Below, piece by piece: positions 48,943 through 56,263 of a stretch of DNA of 64,000 bases. The stretch covers positions 1-64,000 of the forward strand of contig DAHXNE010000090.1 in NCBI GenBank assembly GCA_027366635.1, given 5' to 3'. The notes under the pieces are model-generated. The model did no database searches. It saw nothing but the letters and a program-made list of their open reading frames with translations, and was not told the DNA's origin. A program made the translations under genes and the position numbers. Origin of the DNA: Gammaproteobacteria bacterium (lineage in GTDB: Bacteria > Pseudomonadota > Gammaproteobacteria > Steroidobacterales > Steroidobacteraceae). The stretch's first letter is position 1, and every line of letters starts with the position of its first letter.

Positions 48943-49548
48943 TTACGCCGATGGCGCATGATCGTCCGTCATCGCGCGCATCTGCGGCTCGCGCAAGTTT
49001 TGCACGATACCGTGCCTGAGTGGAGCGGCGTACATGTCCGTCGCGAATGTCGCCAATTGCTTGCCGATGTGCTCGGCCTGCTGACCGGCGAGTCGCGCGG
49101 CTGGGACGTTGCAGAGCGTTCGCGTCTCGTGACATTCCGCGCAGGACGGCCCGGCCACGAGCGGTGGACTGTGCGTATCCGCGTGGCATTACTTTTTAGC
49201 CCTGCCCGAGCCGACGGAGATTTTAACCGATGAATAATAGGCTGCGATGTTCCGCAGTTCCGTCAGCGGTATCGATTTGACCATTTCGTTCATCACGCCG
49301 GCTTGTCGTGTTCCACGCTTGAACGCGATGAGCTGTTCCATAAGGTACTCGTAGTGCTGGCCCGCCAGGTTCGGTATGTCGCTGGCCACTGATAAGCCGC
49401 GCGCGCCGTGACAGGTCGCGCACAACGTCGACTGGACACGTCCGAGCTTCGGACTCGGTCGGGCAACGTCAGCGGGCGCTGTTCCGAATGCAATGGCGAC
49501 ACCGGCGGCCACAAGACCACAAGCGAACAGAACGATAAGGATGCGCAT
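48943..49548 (-). pseudogene. Cytochrome c4-like diheme gene split by an in-frame stop
   Basis: The first domain (49548-49189, 119 residues) has a signal peptide (VLFACGLVAAGVAIAFG), a heme motif CATCHGARG and a cytochrome c4-type body (IPNLAGQHYEYLMEQL, then NEMVKSIPLTELRNIAAYY). A TAA at 49191-49189 ends it. In the same frame the sequence continues to a second heme motif CAECHE with ARLAGQQAEHIGKQL and NLREPQMRAMTDD, to a stop at 48943. In that half the expected heme-ligand Met before HGIVQ is Arg. The two halves fit one diheme protein. A functional monoheme product of the first half is possible. Confidence 0.7.
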
Positions 49549-49978
49549 GGGTGCTTAAACTCCTTGCTGGACGAATTACCGCCGGATCGCGTCAGAACTG
49601 ATGTCGTGAAACATCGAAGCTCATGCCAGCGTGGACCCGGACGATGCCCGAGGAGTTACGTGAGGAAGCGTGTGCAACGATGACGCGACTCGGCCGGTTT
49701 CGGGTGGCGCGGTCACTGCGGCTGACTGGGGTGGTGTGCATATCATTGACCGTGGGGTAATGATGATGCTGGCGGCGTCGGCCGCGATCCGGACATCGGT
49801 CAATATTCTACGCAAAATACTTTGGCATCTCCATTGTTTGTCCTCTGGTTGCCCTGGCATCGGGAGCAAAGAATACTTACACGGTCCGCCGCGTCGCCAT
49901 ACGTAGATTCCACGTGCCGGCGGGCGACGACTATGCGGCAGAGTGCTTGCTCTGCGCCCGATTGGCACGCATGATCGC

Positions 49979-50098
49979 GATTACAATGGTCCTGTCGGTC
50001 TGCTATCGGGCCGGCTCGCGCTGATCAGCGACACTGCCTATGGCATAGGCGACGCGCTGACCGTGGTTTATGCGCGGCGCGGCGCGCGATGCGCAATA
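49979..50098 (+). pseudogene. Scrap of a short-chain dehydrogenase
   Basis: About 40 residues read DYNGPVGLLSGRLALISDTA and then YGIGDALTVVYARRGARCAI. They align by eye to the first 40 residues of YghA-like short-chain dehydrogenases (DYxGxGxLxGKVALITGGDSGIG...FAREGADVAI). The cofactor-loop TG has become SD, and the frame ends 22 codons later without family sequence. It is a remnant and not a working gene. Confidence 0.55.
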
Positions 50099-50614
50099 CG
50101 TCCGCCCCAGGTAACTGTTCCGACGCCTTTGGAGTGCATCATCCGGCAACCTAAGCCAAGGTGACGAAGGTCGCCCTCGCGGTGCCGCGCTTTCTCAGCG
50201 CTGGCGCATGCCGCTGTGGCACGAGGCATCCGTGGGATTCTTGTCGCAGCAGGCGAGCGGCGCGTATTGCGACATGGTCGCCATGGCCGAAGCCGGTCGA
50301 TGCGCGGGCGGTGACCGCAGTTGTGGCGCGGGAGTATCGTGCCGAGCGCGCATCCGGTGAGCGCGCACAGTCTCGACAGCGTACCTGTGCTCACTCCGGG
50401 ACGCTGTCTGCAGTCTGCGCTACCCGGGAGGGGCGGCCGACGCCGGTCCGCAACCCGGGCGGCTCACCGGGCCGAAGTTGTATGGGATAGGGCGGCGGGC
50501 GCAGGGATGCGAGCCGCTGCTGCTCAGCGGTGACGACGGCTGATACACCGCCCCGAGAAGCCGGCTTCGCGACGTGAGTTCGGTCGAGGTGACTGTCTTG
50601 CCCGCGCCGGCGAG

Positions 50615-50644
50615 TTGCTTGCCGCGGACCGTTGCGCTCATACT
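50615..50644 (+). promoter_or_regulatory. Candidate promoter of the HiPIP gene
   Basis: TTGCTT (50615-50620), 18-base spacer, CATACT (50639-50644), 33 bases before the ATG. Both boxes are imperfect. Confidence 0.35.
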
Positions 50645-50676
50645 CGACCGGTCATTCGCAGCAGAGATGGTGACGT

Positions 50677-51036
50677 ATGTCTGAATTGAAGAGTAAAGCA
50701 GATCCGTCGCGGCGCGCTTTCCTTGCGGGCGCTACCGTGGCGGTGGTGGCGGTCATCGCTGGTGGCCTGAAGCCGCGCACGGCCCGGGCCGCGGGTGCCA
50801 AGCTGCCGCATCTGACGGATGCCGACCCGCTGGCGAAGTCGCTTGGTTACACGCCGAACCACAACAAGGTCGACAAGGCGGAGCAGCCGACGTACAAGGC
50901 CGGAGAGTATTGCTCGTTGTGCAGCTTCTTCCAAGGAGCGCCCGGGGAAAAGTCCGGCTGCGCAGGGTGTCAGCTTTTTCCTGGTTACTCGGTGAACGCC
51001 CAAGGTTGGTGCGCATCCTTCAGCGCGCGGTCCTGA
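50677..51036 (+). CDS. High-potential iron-sulfur protein (HiPIP)
   Basis: A 119-residue exported electron carrier. The Tat signal contains SRRAFLAG followed by VAVVAVIAGG. The mature protein has the four cluster cysteines in CSLCSFF, AGCQLFPGY and GWCASF. HiPIPs hold a [4Fe-4S] cluster at high potential and carry electrons in the periplasm, often between the bc1 complex and oxidases or reaction centres. The partner is not in this window, though cytochrome remnants lie upstream. Confidence 0.93.
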   Translation: MSELKSKADPSRRAFLAGATVAVVAVIAGGLKPRTARAAGAKLPHLTDADPLAKSLGYTPNHNKVDKAEQPTYKAGEYCSLCSFFQGAPGEKSGCAGCQLFPGYSVNAQGWCASFSARS

Positions 51037-51054
51037 TCGCCCGCCGACCCGATG

Positions 51055-51083
51055 ACGCTCGCCCGCGTCCCGCGGGCGAGCGT
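51055..51083. terminator. Strong hairpin between convergent HiPIP and receptor genes
   Basis: ACGCTCGCCCGC (51055-51066) and GCGGGCGAGCGT (51072-51083) form a perfect 12-bp stem with a 5-base loop. It lies 19 bases after HiPIP and 80 before the end of the opposite gene. No T-run follows, but its strength and place suit a two-way terminator. Confidence 0.55.
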
Positions 51084-51162
51084 TCGCATGGCGAGTCGCG
51101 TGAGCCGCGCACGTGGAATCCGCGGCGCGTGGCCGTGATCGAGGTGCCGGCGCAATGGACGC

Positions 51163-53172
51163 TTACCAGGGCCGCCACGTCAGCCCGACGAACAGGCCGA
51201 AAGGCAGGGAGTTGTAGCCGTAGGCCGTCTCGTATTGCTTATCGAAGACGTTCTGGGCGCGTACGTTCCAGCGCAGGGACGAGGTGATCGGCCCGCCCGC
51301 CGTCAGCGTGACGGTGGTGTAGCTGCCGAGCGTTACGGGTACGGTCGTGAAGGTCGGAGTGTAGGCAAGATCCGGGCGCGGTCCGGTGTAATGGATGAGA
51401 ACGCCGGTCCACACGCGCCCGAAGTCGTATTGCAGGCTGACGTTGGCGATGCTGCGCGCGAGGCGCTGCAGCGTCGGGCTTCCAGGCTCGCTGACGGCAA
51501 GTGGCTGCTGCAAGGTCAGGTTCGCATCGTAGCTCAATCGCCGCCACACGCCGCGCGCGCTGAGTTGCAGGCCGCGGGTTCGGGTGCGCGCTATGTTCTG
51601 AAACTGAGTCAGCCCGGCCGGTGTCGTGCCGTAGCCCCACAGGTTGCTCCCCGTGGTCTGGAACAAGGTGGCGCGCACGATGGCCGATGCTCGGGACCAC
51701 TGCAGCGCCGCCTGAATCGTGTGGGCGGATTCGGGCTTCAGCCGCGGATTTGCGGCCCAGTACGGACTGTTGTAGTAGAGGTAACCGAGCGGCGGTGCGT
51801 TGAAGGCGGTCGCGTAGCTGGCGATCGCCTTGAAACCGCCGCCGAGCCGGCGGCCGTAACCGGCGAATAACGTGTTCTTGCTGTCGGCGTAGCCCGAGAA
51901 CTGATCGTGCCGTAGGTTCAATTGGACGTCATTGCCGGCGATGGAGCCAACGACGCCGGCAAAGATGGCCGTGACGTTGCGCGACACGCTGGGAATGCCG
52001 CCCTGGCCGGAACTCGTGACGGATTGCTGCTGGCGAGTCGCGCCGCCGGTGACGGTCCAATTGGGGGCCAGCTTCACGACGTTGCGCCACAGCAGGTCGA
52101 TGTGGGTGGATCGATACGCGGACGCGAAGCTGCCGAGATTCGCGTCATTGGTGGTCTGGCGGGAAAGGCTTAGGTATGAGCTCCAGGCGGCGTCGATGCG
52201 ATTGTCGCTGAAGGCCTGCAGAAGCTCCTGTCGCGTCCGGCCGCCGGCCGTATCGTTGTCGTAGGTGTAACGCCCGTCACTGACGAAGGCGCGCACACCG
52301 AGGGCCTGGTGGGGGGCGAGTTCCTGCTCGATCGATCCGTTCACCGACAGGTTGTGATACCCGTCGGAGCGGTCCGAGGTGGTCAGGTCGCTTTGCGCCG
52401 GATTGATCGAGGGGATGCCGGCGGTGGTATAGCGACTGACTCCTAGCTGCATGCGCGTGGCATGGATCTGGCCGCTGAGGTTGGCCGAAGCCGTGACCGT
52501 GTTGCGGCTTCCAGCGGTCATGGAAACCATGGCGTGCGGCGTGCGGCTTCCGGTTCGCGTCGTGATGAGGATGGCGCCACCGATTGCGCCGGAGCCGTAG
52601 ATCGCCGAGACGTTGCCGTGGATGATCTCGATGCGGCGGATCTGGTCCGTGGTGATGTTCTCGAGGTAATTGCCGCCCCCGGAAGCGTCTTCCGGAGTGA
52701 TGGGGACACCGTTGAGCAGTACGAGGACCCCGGCATCAATGCCGCCGAATCCCTCGAGGTAGGTCGTCGCGGGCTGTCCGGGACCGCCGCTTGAGGTGAC
52801 TTGCACGCCGCCGACACGCTGCAGAAGCGTCGTGAGGTTCTTCGCGCCGCTGTCCTTGATTTCCTTGCGGGTGATCACGCTCACGGTCGGCAGTGCCTGG
52901 GCCAGGGGCTGGGGAAACGTGGTCGCCGAGATGACCACGGGCTGTACCGTCTCCGGCAGCCCGGAGGCTCTGGCGGGGGCGGGCGGACCCAGCAGGCACA
53001 GTGGGGCCGCCAATGCGGTGAGGGTCCCGGCGAGCGATGCGGATCGAGCGCCGATGCTGCGGCGGCGAGTCGCTCGAATGCCATCGCTCGGATCGGTGTG
53101 TTCGGAATCGCGGCCGCGGCAGGTCGCGGGGGCGAGTCGGGTGTAGAGGTCGCGGTTCGAAATCATTCGCAT
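51163..53172 (-). CDS. BtuB-like TonB-dependent receptor
   Basis: A 669-residue outer-membrane receptor. A long N-terminus precedes a hydrophobic signal near residues 45-70 (LTALAAPLCLLGPP). A TonB-box-like ETVQPVVISATT is followed by the plug (SVITRKEIKDSGAKNLTTLL, YLEGFGGIDAGVLVLLNG, IEIIHGNVSAIYGSGAIGG) and a 22-strand barrel ending in FVGLTWRPW. The cobalamin riboswitch upstream makes a cobalamin or corrinoid ligand likely. GGAG precedes the ATG at the right distance. Confidence 0.9.
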   Translation of the reverse strand: MRMISNRDLYTRLAPATCRGRDSEHTDPSDGIRATRRRSIGARSASLAGTLTALAAPLCLLGPPAPARASGLPETVQPVVISATTFPQPLAQALPTVSVITRKEIKDSGAKNLTTLLQRVGGVQVTSSGGPGQPATTYLEGFGGIDAGVLVLLNGVPITPEDASGGGNYLENITTDQIRRIEIIHGNVSAIYGSGAIGGAILITTRTGSRTPHAMVSMTAGSRNTVTASANLSGQIHATRMQLGVSRYTTAGIPSINPAQSDLTTSDRSDGYHNLSVNGSIEQELAPHQALGVRAFVSDGRYTYDNDTAGGRTRQELLQAFSDNRIDAAWSSYLSLSRQTTNDANLGSFASAYRSTHIDLLWRNVVKLAPNWTVTGGATRQQQSVTSSGQGGIPSVSRNVTAIFAGVVGSIAGNDVQLNLRHDQFSGYADSKNTLFAGYGRRLGGGFKAIASYATAFNAPPLGYLYYNSPYWAANPRLKPESAHTIQAALQWSRASAIVRATLFQTTGSNLWGYGTTPAGLTQFQNIARTRTRGLQLSARGVWRRLSYDANLTLQQPLAVSEPGSPTLQRLARSIANVSLQYDFGRVWTGVLIHYTGPRPDLAYTPTFTTVPVTLGSYTTVTLTAGGPITSSLRWNVRAQNVFDKQYETAYGYNSLPFGLFVGLTWRPW

Positions 53173-53395
53173 TACAGCACTCCGTTCATCAGCCCCCTGG
53201 GGGGCGTGGCACGATGGCCGATGCGAATGGCGCGATCGCGCGCGAGCGTCGCCGGCGGAGCCACTGCTCCACCTACGCTCTTGCGGCGGTACATGTGGAA
53301 TCTCGATCCCACGGCCCTCGCATCGGTCTCAATGTCACCGCTGCGAATGACCGCTCCGTGTGGTACGCCCCGCCCACCGGTTGGGTGACTGTACT

Positions 53396-53566
53396 GGCAG
53401 GTCTCCTGGCTCGCGGGTCATCGTCTTGCGTCCGGCCTTCCCGGTTTCCCAGTGACCATCGTGGACGCGGACTCGCCGCTCACAGTTACGGGGGTAGCCG
53501 CGGCATTGACTTTCGTCTCACCGCGTTCCCTCTTGCCTCCCCGGCCTTGACCGGGGAACCAGCACG
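53396..53566 (-). promoter_or_regulatory. Cobalamin riboswitch
   Basis: On the minus strand, from upstream to downstream: a stem GGTTCCCCGG/CCGGGG, then GAGGGAACGCGGTGAG (around 53530-53516), ATGCCGCGG, CCCGTAACTGTGAGC (around 53496-53482), and finally the B12 box AGCCAGGAGACCTGCC (53411-53396). These are the core elements of adenosylcobalamin-class leaders in the right order. It lies 224 bases before the receptor gene, which it would shut down when cobalamin is plentiful. The 5' edge is approximate. Confidence 0.92.
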
Positions 53567-53609
53567 CCGGCGGGAGTCTCGCCTTAGCCGCGCCTTCCGT
53601 CAAGCCGGA

Positions 53610-53637
53610 GTCTTGTCCAACGAGGTACGAGCCGGGA
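53610..53637 (+). repeat. 28-base imperfect repeat, copy 1
   Basis: AGTCTTGTCC, two bases, CGAGGTACG, one base, GCC. The second copy at 54767-54794 matches at 24 of 28 positions in the same orientation. Copy 1 lies just upstream of the riboswitch; copy 2 lies beside an IS3 transposase scrap. A shared mobile-element end is one explanation. Confidence 0.45.
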
Positions 53638-53779
53638 GCAGGGGGCGTGTGATCCTCGATGGTGAGTTCGGTATGCTTGGCGACCTCGTGCCTGTTGCCG
53701 ATGCGCCCGGCACGCGCACCGCGATCACCGACGCAGGAACAAAAGGGGCGCTCCAGGCTGGATTCCTACGGCAGGCTGA

Positions 53780-54520
53780 TCAATCAACAGTGCCGGATCG
53801 TCGTACTGTGATCAGGGCGGACGCCACGTGCGGCCCGCCGTACCAGAATTTCCAGCCAAGTCTGCGGCGTTCGACGGTCGTGCCGGGCTGCGCGGCCAGG
53901 TATCGCTCGTATGCCGCCGTGTGACCGATATCTACGATGAGCGCGGTGCCGCGCGGCTTGAGGACCCGCAGTATTTCCGCCAATGCCTGCTCGCGGCCCC
54001 TGGCATTACCGATATTGTGTATGGCGAGACTGCTGGTCACGACATCGAAGCTGCCGTCCGGGAATGGCAGCCTTCTCATATCCGCGGTGTGCAGCTCGAC
54101 GCGTTCCTCAACGCCTTCGAGTTTCGCGTTTTGGAGGGCGTGTTGTTCACTGTTGCCCGATTGGTCCTTGGTGGACCACAGATCGACTCCGACTGCATGC
54201 CCCTCGGGAAGATGTTTCGCCGCGAGCATCAAGACGGCGCCCCGACCGCAGCCGACATCAAGAAGACGCTCATCTCCACGCATTGCGAGTGACTCGAGCA
54301 GCTCGGTCCAGATTGCGAACTTGCCGCGGCGAGTGGTGTACAGGTAACTCAATGCCGCCAAAGCGAAGATGACCGCCATTGCCGCCAGGACGGGTTGCGG
54401 CGATTTGAACACTATGAATGCGATGAGCGAACCGGTGACGCTCGCGATTGCTGCTGCAGCCAAGCCATACAGCACGTACGGTGCATCGACGCCGTAGTCA
54501 CCACGCGGGATCGCTTTCAT
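53780..54520 (-). CDS. SAM-dependent methyltransferase with N-terminal membrane helices
   Basis: A 246-residue protein. Two hydrophobic helices at the N-terminus (VLYGLAAAAIASVTGSLIAF, then PVLAAMAVIFALAALSYLY) are followed by a class I methyltransferase domain with RLLDVGCGRGAVLMLAA (SAM loop), LHTADMRRLPFPDGSFDVV and LRVLKPRGTALIVDI. It is therefore membrane-anchored. The ATG at 54520 gives the complete first helix; the frame continues upstream as unrelated sequence. Substrate unknown. Confidence 0.85.
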   Translation of the reverse strand: MKAIPRGDYGVDAPYVLYGLAAAAIASVTGSLIAFIVFKSPQPVLAAMAVIFALAALSYLYTTRRGKFAIWTELLESLAMRGDERLLDVGCGRGAVLMLAAKHLPEGHAVGVDLWSTKDQSGNSEQHALQNAKLEGVEERVELHTADMRRLPFPDGSFDVVTSSLAIHNIGNARGREQALAEILRVLKPRGTALIVDIGHTAAYERYLAAQPGTTVERRRLGWKFWYGGPHVASALITVRRSGTVD

Positions 54521-54766
54521 GCGGCAGAAACCGCGGGCGGGCCGAATTGCGGCGTTCGGTTGATGGCATTGGGATCGGATTGCGCGGAAGCGAATGCGCC
54601 GCCGATCCGGATGAGCATGTTCTCGTACGCCTCGTGCATGCGGTCTTTGATGCTGGTGAGGAACTCCCGGTAACATCCCGGGCCGCCGACGTCATCGGAA
54701 AGGGCTGCCCGCACACCGTCGGAGCGCACCGAATGGTAGCAGTCCACGTTGGGTCTTGGAAGCGGC

Positions 54767-54794
54767 AGTCTTGTCCGAGGAGGTACGGGCCCGG
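54767..54794 (+). repeat. 28-base imperfect repeat, copy 2
   Basis: AGTCTTGTCC, GA, GGAGGTACG, G, GCC, then CGG. It is the partner of the copy at 53610, 1157 bases away. It lies about 50 bases past the end of the transposase scrap as read on the minus strand. Confidence 0.45.
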
Positions 54795-54839
54795 TGAAGC
54801 GGCGCCTGCGTCGCGGACCTCTTGGACGGGCTTTGCTCA

Positions 54840-54995
54840 ACGTGTTGTATTGTGCCCGTCTGCTCGTTGGGTGACCGAGTGACGATTGCGGGCGGATAGG
54901 ATTGCAAAATCCGTGGATATATTGCGCGATCGCTCTGTGGGCCTGCCGTCTCGTCGCATGCGGTTCGGTCGCCTCTGCGGTCTTCTGCGCCGATG
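54840..54995 (-). mobile_element. IS3-family transposase C-terminal scrap
   Basis: About 50 residues: SAQKTAEATEPHATRRQAHR, AIAQYIHGFCNPIRPQSSLG, then HPTSRRAQYN. This follows the IS3 OrfB ending (usually ATR.QARRAIFEYIEGFYNP.RRHSSLGY.SP..FE). Only the last part of the DDE transposase is left and there is no start or terminal repeat that I can define. It shows that an IS3 element once inserted here. Confidence 0.65.
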
Positions 54996-55251
54996 CTCGA
55001 TCCGCCTGACGGGTGCCGCAGCGCATCGATGCGCGGCTGGTCATGTCGCGATACGGCAGCGGATTGGCCGAGCTGCGCGCGGGCCCATCGCTTGCCGGGC
55101 GCGCGGATGTCGCTGCCGCCACAAGACTTTACCCTGCCGTGGCCAGGCGCTTGGCGCGCCTGGGACTGGTTCCCTGACGGGCGCCTTGCGGCTGTCTTGC
55201 CCGATCCGGGCATGGCTGCGAGAATCAGGCCAAACCCGTCGAGGCAGGTGC

Positions 55252-56235
55252 ATGTCCAGCGCGCAGTTCGTCATTCTCGGGCCGGGTGCGCTCGGCAGCA
55301 TTCTGGCGGCTCATCTGGCCCGTGCGGGGCATTCGGTGGCGGTGCTGGCGCGCGGCGCGCGCGCCCGGAACATCGAGCAACAGGGGCTGAGGATCAACGG
55401 GTTGGCCGAGATCACCGGTCCTGTTCGGGTGCTCACCGACCCGCGCGCACTGCGCGCTGCGGACTATCTGATTGTGGCGACGAAAACGCCGGGTACCCAG
55501 GCGGCGCTCGAGAATCTGCGGCACGTGCAAGTGGGCGTCGCGTTCTCGGTTCAGAACGGCCTGATGAAGGACGAGTTGCTGGCGGAGGCATTCGGCGCCG
55601 GCCACGTGCTGGGTGCCCTTGCCAACACCAGCGGCGAGCTGCTGCCGTCCGGGGAGGTTCTTTTCACGCGCAACGTGAGCCTGATGCTCGGAGAGCTGGA
55701 CGGCACGGTCAGCGAGCGCGCCCGGCGTCTTGCGGCGATCCTCGACGAATCGGGCGTGCGCTCGAGCGCGGTGAGCGGCATCCGCTCGTGGGAGTGGAGC
55801 AAATTCGTTGCATGGCTGGCGCTGATCGGCCTGGCCGTGACGACGCGTACGGTGACGGGGCGCTATCTCAGCGACCCGGACGGCGCGTGGTTCCTCGTGC
55901 AGATGGTGCGCGAGGCGGCGCGGGTGGCCCGGGCCGCGGGCATCGAGTTGATCGAAGAGGGCGCGATCCTGCCGCTGCGGACCATTCTGTCCGGATCGGA
56001 GTCGCAAGCCGTCGCGGCGGTGCGCGCGGCGGGCGAAGCGTTCGCCGTCGACGCGCCGGAGCACCGCATGTCGGCGCTGCAGGACCTCGAGGCCGGACGA
56101 CGGCTGGAGGTGCAGGAGACCTTTGGGGACATGGTGCGCCGGGCGAAGGAACTGGACGTTCACGCGCCCCTGCTCGCGGCGACCTACCACTTGGTCGCCG
56201 CCATCGATCGGATCAACTGCGGCTCACAGCGGTGA
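55252..56235 (+). CDS. Ketopantoate reductase family protein (PanE/ApbA)
   Basis: A 327-residue NADP-dependent reductase. The cofactor loop is ILGPGALGSILAAHLA. VATKTPGTQAALENL and FSVQNGLMKDELL mark the family, SWEWSKFVAWLALIG holds the likely catalytic Lys, and SALQDLEAGRRLEVQET is the C-terminal signature. It may reduce ketopantoate in pantothenate synthesis, but many homologues have other 2-keto acid substrates. No other pan gene is near. GAGGCAGG precedes the ATG. Confidence 0.85.
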   Translation: MSSAQFVILGPGALGSILAAHLARAGHSVAVLARGARARNIEQQGLRINGLAEITGPVRVLTDPRALRAADYLIVATKTPGTQAALENLRHVQVGVAFSVQNGLMKDELLAEAFGAGHVLGALANTSGELLPSGEVLFTRNVSLMLGELDGTVSERARRLAAILDESGVRSSAVSGIRSWEWSKFVAWLALIGLAVTTRTVTGRYLSDPDGAWFLVQMVREAARVARAAGIELIEEGAILPLRTILSGSESQAVAAVRAAGEAFAVDAPEHRMSALQDLEAGRRLEVQETFGDMVRRAKELDVHAPLLAATYHLVAAIDRINCGSQR

Positions 56236-56263
56236 GCTGCACAGGCGCTGCCGGGCGGAGCGC

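Larger units (their letters stand above)
49549..50676. other. 1.1-kb stretch of decayed or non-coding DNA
   Basis: Only one recognisable trace is seen, the short-chain dehydrogenase scrap at 49979-50098, plus a candidate promoter for the HiPIP gene near its end. Nothing else resembles a gene. Confidence 0.4.
54521..55251. other. 731-base region with an IS scrap and no intact gene
   Basis: Holds the IS3 transposase remnant and copy 2 of the 28-base repeat (both listed). No other gene is supported. Confidence 0.4.

Noticed and set aside
47193-50676. Possible integrated element at tRNA-Ser
   Set aside because: No integrase, no repeat of the tRNA end and no phage or plasmid gene could be seen; decay alone explains the stretch.
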